DNA of 64,000 nucleotides from Achromobacter ruhlandii. GTDB taxonomy: Bacteria; Pseudomonadota; Gammaproteobacteria; Burkholderiales; Burkholderiaceae_B. Below the pieces are notes generated by a model. That model worked only from the letters and a program-made list of their open reading frames with translations, was not told the origin of the DNA and made no database searches. Positions 1 through 8,416 of the stretch are shown here, in pieces (the first letter of the stretch is position 1; each line of letters starts with the position of its first letter). Made by a program: the position numbers and the translations under genes. The stretch spans positions 124,001 to 188,000 of the forward strand of contig NZ_CADIJL010000004.1 of NCBI RefSeq assembly GCF_902859695.1, written 5' to 3'.

Positions 1-288
1 GTCGTACTGGATGGTGTTCAGGTCCACGTCGATGAACGGAATGCCGGCGAACATCACCACCACGATGGCGACGAAGACCCGGTTCTCGATGCGGGCGGCG
101 CTCAGCACGCCTTTATTGCCCTCGTCGGCACCTTCCGCACGGGCCTTCAACCACTCCTGCACGATGATGGCGACGAAAGGCAGCGCGAATACCCCGCTGG
201 ATACCAGCACCGCCCAGATGCCGTTGTTGACGATCCAGGACACCAGCGTCAGGTAGTACTCCAGGTAGTCGGTCGTGAAAAGCGTCAT
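1..288 (-). CDS. traG: TraG-like conjugative transfer protein, N-terminal fragment (cut by window edge)
   Basis: The reading frame starts at an ATG at 288 and runs off the left edge, giving 96 residues. It begins MTLFTTDYLEYYLTL and contains at least two hydrophobic segments (about residues 17-40 and 68-85). This fits the membrane-embedded TraG N-terminal domain of ICEclc-type mating systems, which acts in mating-pair stabilisation. It is the last gene seen in the minus-strand transfer cluster and follows the 119-residue membrane protein by 14 bases. The assignment rests on the membrane pattern and on gene order; the C-terminal part is not visible. Confidence 0.75.
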   Translation of the reverse strand, partial: MTLFTTDYLEYYLTLVSWIVNNGIWAVLVSSGVFALPFVAIIVQEWLKARAEGADEGNKGVLSAARIENRVFVAIVVVMFAGIPFIDVDLNTIQYD

Positions 289-302
289 CGCGCCATCTCC
301 CC

Positions 303-662
303 TCAACCGGCCTGCATCAGCAGGCTGGCTTCCAGCGCCACGATGGCGACGACGCCCGCGACCTCGGTGCGCACCAGGCGGCGCCGCGCCTGGGCGTCGT
401 CCTCACGTACCAGCAGCCGGCGCCGCATCCAGACCCAGCCATAGGCCGTCGCCCCGTACAGGCACAACCGCCACACGAAGAAGTAGCCCGATGCGGCCGC
501 GAGCCACCGCTCCCAGCCGGCCACGCTCCCGACCAGGTAGATGCCGGCGACGTTGGCCCCCACCGCAGCGGCGACGATCACCACCGCCCACAGCAGTGCT
601 TTCGCCGCGCGCCGGCTGAACAGCCAGCGCAAGGGGCGCCAGGTCATGCGCATTGCGCTCAT
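303..662 (-). CDS. Small integral membrane protein of the ICE transfer cluster
   Basis: This is a 119-residue protein with a basic N-terminus and three likely membrane helices (about residues 20-42, 53-75 and 98-115). Its ATG overlaps the TGA of the preceding PFL_4711-family gene, so the two are translationally coupled. A small membrane protein between the PFL_4711 gene and traG is usual in ICEclc/PAGI-2 elements (DUF3742-like position), but no catalytic motif is visible. Its role in the mating apparatus is inferred from position only. Confidence 0.7.
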   Translation of the reverse strand: MSAMRMTWRPLRWLFSRRAAKALLWAVVIVAAAVGANVAGIYLVGSVAGWERWLAAASGYFFVWRLCLYGATAYGWVWMRRRLLVREDDAQARRRLVRTEVAGVVAIVALEASLLMQAG

Positions 663-2053
663 GGCCGGACTCCCGGATTGCCCTTCTGCAACTGGTCGAG
701 GCGGTCGGGCACCGGATCGCCCTCGTAGATGCCGCGCGAGCCGGCCGCGCGCGTACCATGGCGCTGGATGATCGCCATCGGCGAGTTGTTCGCCAGCTCG
801 CGGCGCAGCTCCAGCTCCGTTTTCAGGTTGCGGATCTCCCGGTCGAGCGTGTCGCTCTCGTGGTTCACAGCCTCGACCGCCAACTCGTTGGCCGCCACGT
901 TGGGCTCCTTCTTTCCCGTGAGCAGCGTGCGCTGGAGCAACAAGGCCTTCTCCAGCACCGACGACAGCGCCACCTCGGACGCAAGGCGCCGCGCCAGCAG
1001 GTCCTGGTCCGGCTCGTCGCGCAGCGCCTCGATGACGCCGCGCGTGATCGGCAGCGACGTGCTGCCGGCCTCGCGCAAGTTCTCGAAGGTGGTGTTGCGC
1101 ACGCCGGAAACCAGTTCCTGCAAGACTTCCAGTTTGGCTTCGTACTCCTCCTGGATCAGCGGCGTCAGCCCGACGCCGGGCACCGTCTCGGTCTTGGTGC
1201 AGGAATCGCACGTGCGCTGCACCTGTTCCCCGAGGACCCGGGTGGCCCATTCGGTCGCCTGCTGCGGCGACGTCCAGGTCTGGCAGGACAGGCTCGCGCA
1301 ACTGGCGGGCGCGATGGAGGATGTGTCCGTCACGCCGCGCCCGTTGACCAGGTTGTAGCCCGCGCGGGTGACGTCGCCGACCACCCGAATGGCGGACTGG
1401 CCTGCGCCACCGGCATTGCTGCCGCCCACCCAGGGAACGCCGTCGTTGCCGCGGCGCGTCTCAGCCTGCTCGACGGCCGAAACGGCATCGTTGCTGCCAA
1501 CCGCGTCACGCAGGGCCATGCCTTCGGCCATCTGGCTCCAGCCAAGCTGGCCGCCCGCCGTCTCGGCCATCTTCTCGGCCATCGCGCGGCACGTCAGCTT
1601 GGAGCGGTCGAAGTCCAGCCGCGCCTGCAGCACGCCGTTGGTCAGCAGGTTGTACAGGCCGGGATCGGCGCGCTGAATGATCAGCGCCGGCAGGGACGCC
1701 ACCGCGCTGGTGGCGCTCTGGATCACGTTGCTCATGATCTGCTGGAAGCCGTTCGTGATGCCGTTGAGCTGGTTGCGCAGCGTGGTCTGGATGCTCATGT
1801 CGCCGCAGATCAGGTTGCTGTTCCACCCCAAGCCGACCCCGATGGAGCGCATGCCAGCCGCGCGGCCCATGGACACCGCGCTGCCGCCTCCGATCGAGTA
1901 CATGACGTCATCGCCAATGACGGGGCCGCTGTTCTGGTATCCGACCTGCGCCCACGCCAGGCCGCAGACCAGAGCGAGCGTGCCGGCCAGCGCCGTCGGG
2001 CGCAGCAAGTAGCACGCCTTGGCGGAAAGGTTCATCGGTTCAGGACGCTTCAT
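659..2053 (-). CDS. Integrating conjugative element protein, PFL_4711 family (TIGR03755)
   Basis: This 464-residue protein has a signal peptide (hydrophobic stretch about residues 17-34, ending AWAQ) and is predicted to be periplasmic. It contains paired cysteines, including SLSCQTW and the CDSCTKTE motif, suggesting disulfides, and it has a long charged C-terminal region. In ICEclc-type elements this family sits between the PFL_4710 gene and traG and belongs to the outer-membrane/periplasmic part of the type IV secretion machine. Gene order and length fit the family. The exact role of the family is not established. Confidence 0.85.
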   Translation of the reverse strand: MKRPEPMNLSAKACYLLRPTALAGTLALVCGLAWAQVGYQNSGPVIGDDVMYSIGGGSAVSMGRAAGMRSIGVGLGWNSNLICGDMSIQTTLRNQLNGITNGFQQIMSNVIQSATSAVASLPALIIQRADPGLYNLLTNGVLQARLDFDRSKLTCRAMAEKMAETAGGQLGWSQMAEGMALRDAVGSNDAVSAVEQAETRRGNDGVPWVGGSNAGGAGQSAIRVVGDVTRAGYNLVNGRGVTDTSSIAPASCASLSCQTWTSPQQATEWATRVLGEQVQRTCDSCTKTETVPGVGLTPLIQEEYEAKLEVLQELVSGVRNTTFENLREAGSTSLPITRGVIEALRDEPDQDLLARRLASEVALSSVLEKALLLQRTLLTGKKEPNVAANELAVEAVNHESDTLDREIRNLKTELELRRELANNSPMAIIQRHGTRAAGSRGIYEGDPVPDRLDQLQKGNPGVRP

Positions 2054-2062
2054 CGTGGCACC

Positions 2063-3010
2063 TCAGAGGAAATCGACGCTGCCCAGGAACACCTGCCCGC
2101 GGCGTTCGCAGCAGGCATACGGCCGCCACAGCGCCCAGGCGTAGTCGCCTTGCTGGGCCTGGGTCAGCGTGCCGCTGTGGGGGAAGACCACGCAGGTGTT
2201 CGACAGACGAGGGGTCAGCTCCTGCCACTTCCCGGTGGAGGTATCGCCTTCGACCAGCGCCCCGGCCGGCCAGTAGCCGTCACGGGCGTTGGCGAGCAGT
2301 GGCTGGTACACGTGCAACTGCCCGCGGCGCGTGACGACATCGCCCGCGCGCTGGGCCACCACCGCCCCGGATTTGTGGTCGTCGGTCTGGTGCAGGAAGC
2401 CACCGCGTGGATAGACATTGCCCCAGAGGTTCATCGTGGTGCGCGCACCGACCTCACGCATGCCCGGAATCAACGCCTCCGGGTAGGCCATCTCGGGCAC
2501 GTTGTAGCGCCAGGCCAGCGTGTCCAGGGTGCTGAGCAGATACGGCATGAAGGCCGTGCCCGCGCCTTGGCAGAAGTAGCCGGAGGACGAGGCGAACTGG
2601 TTGAACACCTCGCCGCCGGGATGGCCGATAACATCGCTGTTCTTGAATTTGGCGAGGTTGTTTTCATGATCCTCGTTCGTGGTGCCGTCCCCGCCGGCCT
2701 GGGCCGAAGGATTGGGCGTGCTCATGGCGCGCACTTCAACCCAGGGGTTCTCGCCGGTGTTCGAGTACGACGACACCACTGCATCGGGGATGTAGTGCCT
2801 GACCTTGACGGAGGTACGCACCGTGCAGCCGGTCCAGGTGCAATAGAGCCAGTAGCAGATACCCACCACCCGGTATTCCAGGCAATCGGGCGAAGCCACT
2901 GAACCCACGATGGTTGCCGTGTTCAGGGCGTAGCTGCCCGTGGCGCTAAGCAGCAGCACGGACGCGACAGCAGCTCGCATGCGGCGCAGAAGGTCGAATG
3001 GGTGGATCAC
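2063..3010 (-). CDS. Integrating conjugative element protein, PFL_4710 family (TIGR03756)
   Basis: This 315-residue exported protein most likely starts at the GTG at 3010, which overlaps the TGA of the upstream gene (GTGA). A signal peptide covers about residues 1-28 (ending TGSYA). The mature part is rich in cysteine and aromatics (CLEYRVVGICYWLYC and CCERRGQ), like TraU-type proteins of F-like secretion systems. It belongs to the minus-strand transfer operon, followed after 9 bases by the PFL_4711 gene. The TraU-like role is inferred from the Cys/Trp pattern and position. Confidence 0.85.
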   Translation of the reverse strand: MIHPFDLLRRMRAAVASVLLLSATGSYALNTATIVGSVASPDCLEYRVVGICYWLYCTWTGCTVRTSVKVRHYIPDAVVSSYSNTGENPWVEVRAMSTPNPSAQAGGDGTTNEDHENNLAKFKNSDVIGHPGGEVFNQFASSSGYFCQGAGTAFMPYLLSTLDTLAWRYNVPEMAYPEALIPGMREVGARTTMNLWGNVYPRGGFLHQTDDHKSGAVVAQRAGDVVTRRGQLHVYQPLLANARDGYWPAGALVEGDTSTGKWQELTPRLSNTCVVFPHSGTLTQAQQGDYAWALWRPYACCERRGQVFLGSVDFL

Positions 3011-3453
3011 GGTTCGGTCCTCCGGTGCTGTTCGATCCGCGCGATGGCGCGGGCCACGTCCGGCTCGCCATAGACCACATAGCGCTGGTCCACCACGACG
3101 GCCGGGACGGCGGTGATGCCCAGGCTCCATGCGTCCGTCACGCCCTGGTAGGCCGTCGCGATGCGCCGCTGAAGGTCAGTGCCTCCCTGGGTCAGCCGAC
3201 GCTTGACCAGGGCTGTCGCCTGGTCGGGGTCGGTGGGCAGATTCGCCGAAAGCTCGGCCTCGATGCGCGGCGCTTCATCCAGCTCGATCAGCCGTTCGCC
3301 GCCCATGGTCTTGACCGGGTGGTGGCCGTCGGTGACGACCACCACGTCGGCGGCGAAGGTGACCGGGCTGAACACCGCCAGGGACGCCGGCAGCGCCACG
3401 GCCAGGCCAAGGGTTCGCCAGCCTGGTGCGAACCGGGTAAAAGCTGCTGGCAT
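3007..3453 (-). CDS. Integrating conjugative element protein, PFL_4709 family (TIGR03757)
   Basis: This 148-residue protein has a signal peptide (about residues 1-34, ending TFAA). The C-terminal half carries a thioredoxin-fold-like segment (GITAVPAVVVDQRYVVYG), in which VPAVV resembles the cis-proline loop of TrbC/TraW-type proteins. Order and overlap with the PFL_4710 gene match ICEclc-type elements. It is expected to act in the periplasm during pilus or channel assembly. There is no catalytic CxxC, so any thioredoxin-like fold would be structural. Confidence 0.82.
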   Translation of the reverse strand: MPAAFTRFAPGWRTLGLAVALPASLAVFSPVTFAADVVVVTDGHHPVKTMGGERLIELDEAPRIEAELSANLPTDPDQATALVKRRLTQGGTDLQRRIATAYQGVTDAWSLGITAVPAVVVDQRYVVYGEPDVARAIARIEQHRRTEP

Positions 3454-3565
3454 GTCATGCGCCCCGGAAGTTGATCAGGGCCATAGTCAAACGCCGAACC
3501 CCATGCGGTCCCAACAAACAATGCGCATCGCGGCCACCCCGCATACCTGCTTGTGTCGCCGCGAA

Positions 3566-3591
3566 GAAAAAGCGGAGGCCGAAGCCTCCGC
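3566..3591 (-). terminator. Intrinsic terminator downstream of radC
   Basis: On the minus strand an 8-bp GC-rich stem (GCGGAGGC with GCCTCCGC) and a TTCG loop are followed by TTTTTCTT. It lies 25 bases past the radC stop codon. It would separate the radC unit from the PFL_4709-4711 genes. Confidence 0.85.
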
Positions 3592-3616
3592 GCTGATCAA
3601 CGAAGCAGTGCAACAC

Positions 3617-4111
3617 TTACAGCAGGCCGGACTCCGCAAAGGAGAACGGGGCACCCTGGCCGACGATGATGTGGTCCAGTACCCGCACATCGATGAGCGC
3701 CAGCGCGGCCTGCAGTTGCTGGGTCAGCACGCGATCCGCGATCGACGGCTCGGACATGCCCGAGGGGTGCTGATGTGCGAAGACCACCGCAGCGGCATTC
3801 AATTCCAGCACACGCTGTACGACGACACGCGGATAGACCGAAGTCGAGTTGATCGTGCCCCTGAACAACGGCTCGTAGGCCAGCACCTGATGCATGCTGT
3901 CAAGGAATACAGCGACGAATATTTCGTTGGGCTCGGCCACCAGCTTCACGTGCAGGTAGTCGCGCACGGCCGTGGGGTCGAGGAGTTTCGGACCCGCTTT
4001 GAAAACCCGCTTCTCCAGCAGTGCAATGGCTTGCTGGATGATCCAGTCCTCGTGCTGGGCAGCGATGGCGGAAAGCGACTCCAGGCAGGAGTCATTGACG
4101 ACGAAAGACAT
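3617..4111 (-). CDS. radC: RadC family protein (JAB/MPN+ domain)
   Basis: This 164-residue protein consists mainly of the RadC-type JAB domain. The metal-binding signature is present: an upstream acidic residue, then HQHPSG and a downstream aspartate (SIADRVL). ICE- and plasmid-borne RadC proteins are common next to antirestriction genes; their reaction is not established and a role in DNA repair is doubtful. The start at 4111 has a GGAGG about 7 bases upstream. A structured RNA-like element (4185-4323) lies in the upstream leader, and the same element precedes three other genes in this ICE. A strong terminator follows. Confidence 0.9.
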   Translation of the reverse strand: MSFVVNDSCLESLSAIAAQHEDWIIQQAIALLEKRVFKAGPKLLDPTAVRDYLHVKLVAEPNEIFVAVFLDSMHQVLAYEPLFRGTINSTSVYPRVVVQRVLELNAAAVVFAHQHPSGMSEPSIADRVLTQQLQAALALIDVRVLDHIIVGQGAPFSFAESGLL

Positions 4112-4184
4112 GGCGAACCTCCAAATGGTGAGATCGGAGGGCGCGCGCCCGGGGAGGGCAAGCCCTCCTGGGGAACGAACAAGG

Positions 4185-4323
4185 TGCATCCATCACCGCG
4201 GGAGCGGTGATCGTTCGCGGCCAGGATGCGAGGCGAACGGGTTGCGGTCAGCGCAGCGGACTGCGCCGTAGCCTTGAAGACCGGGGCTACCTGGGCATGT
4301 CGCCGACGACGTCGGCAGGCATT
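4185..4323 (-). ncRNA. Structured RNA-like element, copy A (upstream of radC)
   Basis: Read on the minus strand, this stretch has four successive helices shared with copies at 37346, 38999 and 41243. They are a CATG-flanked GCCGAC/GTCGGC hairpin, a GTAGCC/GGCTAC helix with a CTTCAAGG segment, GCGCAG/CTGCGC, and an outer GCATCC/GGATGC helix around an inner TCACCGC/GCGGTGA hairpin. Primary sequence changes between copies while pairing is kept. This copy overlaps the last codons of the DsbA-like gene and extends into the radC leader. Confidence 0.7.
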
Positions 4324-5051
4324 TCCGATGTAGGTGTGGCGGCGGGATCGCGGGCCGCGAGCATGTCCATGGCCGACAGCAAGGCATCGCCCTCGATCGG
4401 ACCCTGCAGCAGGATAGCCTTGCCGGTTTCGCGATCGTGTAGCCGCAGCGACGGCGTGGCGGTCACGCCGCTGTTCGTGGCTTCCGCAGTTTGGGCGCGA
4501 ATCGCCGCGTCGGGCCGCTCGCTCGCGATGCACTGCTCGATGGGTGGCGTAAGGTCGGGGTAGCGCAGGTCCTCGGGCAAGCCCTGACCGTCGCTGCGCG
4601 TGTGGGCATATACCCACTCGACGGCCTGCCAGAAGGCGGCATGACCGCTGGCTTGGCCCGCGCATTCCGCCAAGCGCGCTTCCGCGGACGCGGCCGGCTC
4701 ATGCGCTGCCAACGGGAGGTGATGCCATTGCAAGGCCACGTCCGCATTGCCGGCCACCCAACGCTTGAGCACTGGGAAATAGGACCGGCAGAACGGGCAT
4801 TCGAGGTCCGCGTAGAGCGTCAGCGTGAAGCGTCCTTCCGGATTGCCCATCTGCCACGGAGGCCCAGCCACCTGCGTCTCGCTGACTGGCGCTGAAGTCT
4901 GAGGCGTGGACTGCCCGGGCCAACGGGACACGAGCCAGATCAGCAGCAGTGCAACCAGCGCTGCGGCCACTGTCCAAGGCCAGCTGGGCCGCCAGTGCCG
5001 ACGGCGGAACGCCTGCACCTGCATCGGAATGGAAGGACGTTTCTGTTCCAT
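4287..5051 (-). CDS. DsbA-family thioredoxin-like membrane-anchored protein
   Basis: This 254-residue protein has one N-terminal membrane anchor (about residues 24-42) and a periplasmic thioredoxin/DsbA-like domain. The active-site motif ECPFC lies near residue 89. It probably oxidises or isomerises disulfides in the Cys-rich exported transfer proteins encoded next to it. It is co-directional with the upstream ATPase gene (24-base gap). Its final codons overlap the RNA-like element that precedes radC. Confidence in the fold is high; confidence in its substrates is low. Confidence 0.85.
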   Translation of the reverse strand: MEQKRPSIPMQVQAFRRRHWRPSWPWTVAAALVALLLIWLVSRWPGQSTPQTSAPVSETQVAGPPWQMGNPEGRFTLTLYADLECPFCRSYFPVLKRWVAGNADVALQWHHLPLAAHEPAASAEARLAECAGQASGHAAFWQAVEWVYAHTRSDGQGLPEDLRYPDLTPPIEQCIASERPDAAIRAQTAEATNSGVTATPSLRLHDRETGKAILLQGPIEGDALLSAMDMLAARDPAATPTSEMPADVVGDMPR

Positions 5052-5075
5052 GGCGTTCTCCGGTGTACGGCAGAT

Positions 5076-7967
5076 TCAGGGCAGGTCCAGGGTCGGCGAC
5101 TCGATGCCACGTGCCCGGTCGATCTTCTCAGCCACCTTGAAGGCGGCATCCAGCTCGCTGACGCCGTGCTGCCGCATGAGTTGGTAGCGTTCTGCCTTCT
5201 CCTCGGGCTCGGTTTGCGCGAGCGCGAGGTAGAGACTTGGCGGCACGGCGCGGAACAGCACTTCCATGCTCTTGGAGAGGATGACGCCCTCGGTGAACTT
5301 GCCCGCTTCCTTGCGTGCGGAGAGCATCAGCGCCTTCTGCGCCGGCGAGAGTTCGCGGAAGCGCGCGATCTTCTCCACCTCGTCCGGCGGCATCGACAGG
5401 CACACCCACCACTCGATCATGTTGAGCATCGGCTCCGCTGCACGTGGCAGGTCGTCGATGTTCTGCGTCGCCAGCCAGAACCAGGCGCCCAACTTGCGCC
5501 ACATTTTTGTAATTTTCACGACATAGGGCGCGAGCAGCGGGTTCTTGGTGATGATGTGACCTTCGTCGGTCACGTTGACGATCGGCCGTCCCAGGTACTG
5601 GTCGCGCTCGGCGATGTTGTTCACCGTGCTGATCAGGCTGATGTAGGCGATGGAGAGCTGCGCGTTGTAGCCCTCGCGGGCATAGGTCGCCAGATCGACC
5701 AGCGTGATGTCGGCCTCGGGCCACGGCGTGCCGTCGCGGTCGAACATCTCGCCGTCCGTGCCTTGGCAGAACATGTCCATCGCGTCCGCCATCTCCAGCA
5801 GCCGCGCACGGCGCATCTCGGGCAACGTCGGGTCCTGGCCACGGGTGCGCAGTGCATTGCGCACATCGCGCGTGAGCACGGTGCGCTTCTCCGCCACGCA
5901 ATGTTCGGCGGCGTCGAGGATGCACTGGCGGATCAGCGAGCGGTCGGCCCGCGTCATCCGCGCTTCTTCCTTGTCTTCGCCGCCCGTGATCATCAGCCGT
6001 GCCGTGATCTCCAGTTCGCCGAGCACGTCGCGCTGCTCATCCGCCTCCATGGCCGAGGCATCCGGTGGCAGGTCTTCGTCCAGGGCATCGGCATCGAGCG
6101 TCTGCACGTCGCTGGGCGTTTCGATCAGCCGGCGTGCGTCGGCGAACGGCGCCAGGCTGATGCCCGATCCGGGGGCCAGCTTGACCCGGTTCACGGTCAG
6201 GCCCAGGCGCCGCGCGAAGTCGCTGAACAGGCCGAAGCTGTTGCCGGCTTCCACGATGAAAAGCCGCGGCCGGTAGATGGCCGTCACCTGGTTCAGCAGG
6301 TTGTTGAGTGTGGCGGACTTCCCCGAGCCGGTGGGGCCAAATAGAAACAGATGGGCATTCATCTGCCGATCCAACCTGTTCAAGGGGTCGAACGTAATCG
6401 GGCCGCCGCCGCGATTGAACATCGTGATGCCGGGATGCCCCGTGCCCTGGGCGCGGCCCCATACTGGCGACAGGTTCGCCGCGTGCTGGGCGAACATCAG
6501 TTGCGTGTACCACCGGCGCCGGTCCTTGCCGGGGTTGTAGCAGCACGGCAGCCAGCGCAGGTAGCTGTTGAGCGGCGCCACCTCGTCGTCCTCGCGCACC
6601 GGCTGCAGGCCGGCGTTGAGCATCACGTTCGCGAGGTCCAGGCCGCGCCGATCCAGTTCCGCCTCGTCGCGCCCGCGTAGGTAGAACGCCAGAGTGCCCC
6701 GGTAGAGCTTGTGCGCGCTGCCGATCAGGGAGCGGGCTTCATGCACGTCCTTGAGCGTCTGCTCCGACGCCAGCGTCTCGCCCACAGCTTTCTTCGCCAG
6801 ATGGTTGAGGTCCGATTCGAGGACGTCCTGCGGCGTGGCCACCATGGTGAGACACATCAAGGTGTCCTCGGGCATCTGGTCGAACAGCGTGTTGATCGCG
6901 TCCCCCTTGCGGGTCTCGCCGGTCAGGTGCCCGGTGCCGGGCGGCATGCGCAGCCGGTCGGTGATCAGCACGCGGTGCGGCATGCCGTCGAAGTACCAGG
7001 CCCCTTGCGCCACGTCCGAGCGCGGCTGCCCAAAGAACAGCCGCTGGCTGAAATCCCGCCCGCTCGCCAGCTCGATCTCGCCGGCCTCGCTTTCCTCGGT
7101 ACTGTCCGGATAGCGCGCCAACGCGTAGAAGCGCTCCCGGTCCTCCACCCCAGGCCCGAGCAGCGTGGGGCGCGGGTTGAACCACCGCAGCAGCCAGTCG
7201 TGGACGTCGGCCGCGACCATGCGCCGGGCCTGGATGCCGGCGTTCGCCAGGCCGCCGCACAGGCGGTCGCAGACGATGCCCAGCATCTGCTCGGGTGTCT
7301 GGCCGCGGCGGTTTGCCTGTCCCTGTCCGCTCGCGCGGCGGTACACCACCATGCGCACGCGCCGCGTCTGGCCGCGCCAGCGCAGCCGCGTGACCACCGT
7401 GTCCTCGAACAGGCCGCCGGGCTTGGCCACAGCGCGCAGGTGGTGGCCGAAGAAGCGCAGGTAGAACTCGGTGAACGCCGAGCCGCGCGCACGTGGCTGC
7501 ACGTAATCGCGCAAGGTCTGCATGTACTGGTCGAAGCTCGGTTCGTCCTGGGCATAGAGCTGGAGCACCCACGGGTTCTCGTCCAGTTCATCGAAACTGT
7601 CCTGAAGCGCGTTTTCCAGGGCGTCGCGGGCATGCGCGAGCCAGCCGGGTTCCCGGCCTTCGGTGCCCAGCGGCACCAGCTCGTAGAACGCCGCCACCGA
7701 TTGGCCGTCCTCCAGGAGCATCGATTTCGACTCGGGCATGAACTCCACCCAGGGCAGCAGTTCCACGAAGGACGGCGCAACGTCGTACAGCGCCTGCTCG
7801 TCGGCCACGGTCGCTGGCTTGCGGCCGTGGACTGCCGAACCGGGTTCGGGGATGCCGGCCTGGCGCAAGGCCTCGACGTGGCGCTGCCAGCTGTCCGGCT
7901 GCTCATCGCTGGCCGGGCTACTGGAGCCGGCGCCGGCCAGCTTCGGCCATGGGAGTTTCCACCGCAT
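5076..7967 (-). CDS. traC: Conjugative transfer ATPase, VirB4/TraC type (PFL_4706 family, TIGR03744)
   Basis: This 963-residue protein is the energising ATPase of the mating channel. The Walker A motif GPTGSGKS lies around residue 543, and a Walker B-like segment (IVNVTDEGHI) near residue 796. The length is normal for the family. The domain order is an N-terminal VirB4-type region and a C-terminal RecA-like ATPase. Its start codon touches the stop of the upstream lipoprotein gene, consistent with one long transfer operon. It should act at the cytoplasmic face of the inner membrane. Confidence 0.95.
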   Translation of the reverse strand: MRWKLPWPKLAGAGSSSPASDEQPDSWQRHVEALRQAGIPEPGSAVHGRKPATVADEQALYDVAPSFVELLPWVEFMPESKSMLLEDGQSVAAFYELVPLGTEGREPGWLAHARDALENALQDSFDELDENPWVLQLYAQDEPSFDQYMQTLRDYVQPRARGSAFTEFYLRFFGHHLRAVAKPGGLFEDTVVTRLRWRGQTRRVRMVVYRRASGQGQANRRGQTPEQMLGIVCDRLCGGLANAGIQARRMVAADVHDWLLRWFNPRPTLLGPGVEDRERFYALARYPDSTEESEAGEIELASGRDFSQRLFFGQPRSDVAQGAWYFDGMPHRVLITDRLRMPPGTGHLTGETRKGDAINTLFDQMPEDTLMCLTMVATPQDVLESDLNHLAKKAVGETLASEQTLKDVHEARSLIGSAHKLYRGTLAFYLRGRDEAELDRRGLDLANVMLNAGLQPVREDDEVAPLNSYLRWLPCCYNPGKDRRRWYTQLMFAQHAANLSPVWGRAQGTGHPGITMFNRGGGPITFDPLNRLDRQMNAHLFLFGPTGSGKSATLNNLLNQVTAIYRPRLFIVEAGNSFGLFSDFARRLGLTVNRVKLAPGSGISLAPFADARRLIETPSDVQTLDADALDEDLPPDASAMEADEQRDVLGELEITARLMITGGEDKEEARMTRADRSLIRQCILDAAEHCVAEKRTVLTRDVRNALRTRGQDPTLPEMRRARLLEMADAMDMFCQGTDGEMFDRDGTPWPEADITLVDLATYAREGYNAQLSIAYISLISTVNNIAERDQYLGRPIVNVTDEGHIITKNPLLAPYVVKITKMWRKLGAWFWLATQNIDDLPRAAEPMLNMIEWWVCLSMPPDEVEKIARFRELSPAQKALMLSARKEAGKFTEGVILSKSMEVLFRAVPPSLYLALAQTEPEEKAERYQLMRQHGVSELDAAFKVAEKIDRARGIESPTLDLP

Positions 7968-8416
7968 CAGTAGTCCTCCACGCGCTCGCCCGGCATCGCG
8001 TACTGGATGCGCTGGTAGAGCGGGAAGACGGTCGTGTAGCCGGGCACCGGCACAGGATCGGTGCCGGCCAGGTGCGGGTACACGTACATCACGAGATCGG
8101 GATTGGGCAGGCGCTGGAACTGGCGGTGGACCTCATTGCGCGCGGTGCGCGTGTAGCGCATCTGCTCGACAGGTGCGGCCTGCACGTCGGCGTCGGTCAG
8201 GGGCCGACGCAGGCTCTGGCGCGCATCGAGCAGCTGGCGGCCGGCGTTCCGTCCGGCTGCGCCACCGCCGTCGCCGGCCTCCTGCTGCCAGATATCCATC
8301 ATCGTGCGGTCACCGTGGGTCAGCAGCTTTTCCTTGCTGGTGGCGCAGCCGCCAAGCACCGCGACGGCGAGGGCCAGCGCCAGGCCACGGGCCAGGTTAG
8401 TCAAGTTCAAGGGCAT
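7967..8416 (-). CDS. Conjugative transfer region lipoprotein (TIGR03751)
   Basis: This is a 149-residue lipoprotein with a short signal peptide ending in the lipobox VLGGC, so the mature protein starts at Cys24. The C-terminal part includes YVYPHLAGT and PGYTTVFPLY. The ATG at 8416 overlaps the end of the PFL_4705 gene. It probably belongs to the outer-membrane part of the channel, a VirB7-like role inferred from the lipobox, size and position. Confidence 0.88.
   Translation of the reverse strand: MPLNLTNLARGLALALAVAVLGGCATSKEKLLTHGDRTMMDIWQQEAGDGGGAAGRNAGRQLLDARQSLRRPLTDADVQAAPVEQMRYTRTARNEVHRQFQRLPNPDLVMYVYPHLAGTDPVPVPGYTTVFPLYQRIQYAMPGERVEDY

Noticed and set aside
653-2902. 749-codon plus-strand open frame opposite the PFL_4711 and PFL_4710 genes
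   Set aside because: It is an antisense shadow in high-GC sequence: Arg/Ala/Gln-rich product, no domain and no ribosome site. Similar long antisense frames opposite the ATPase, PFL_4705, helicase, topB and ParB genes were rejected for the same reason.
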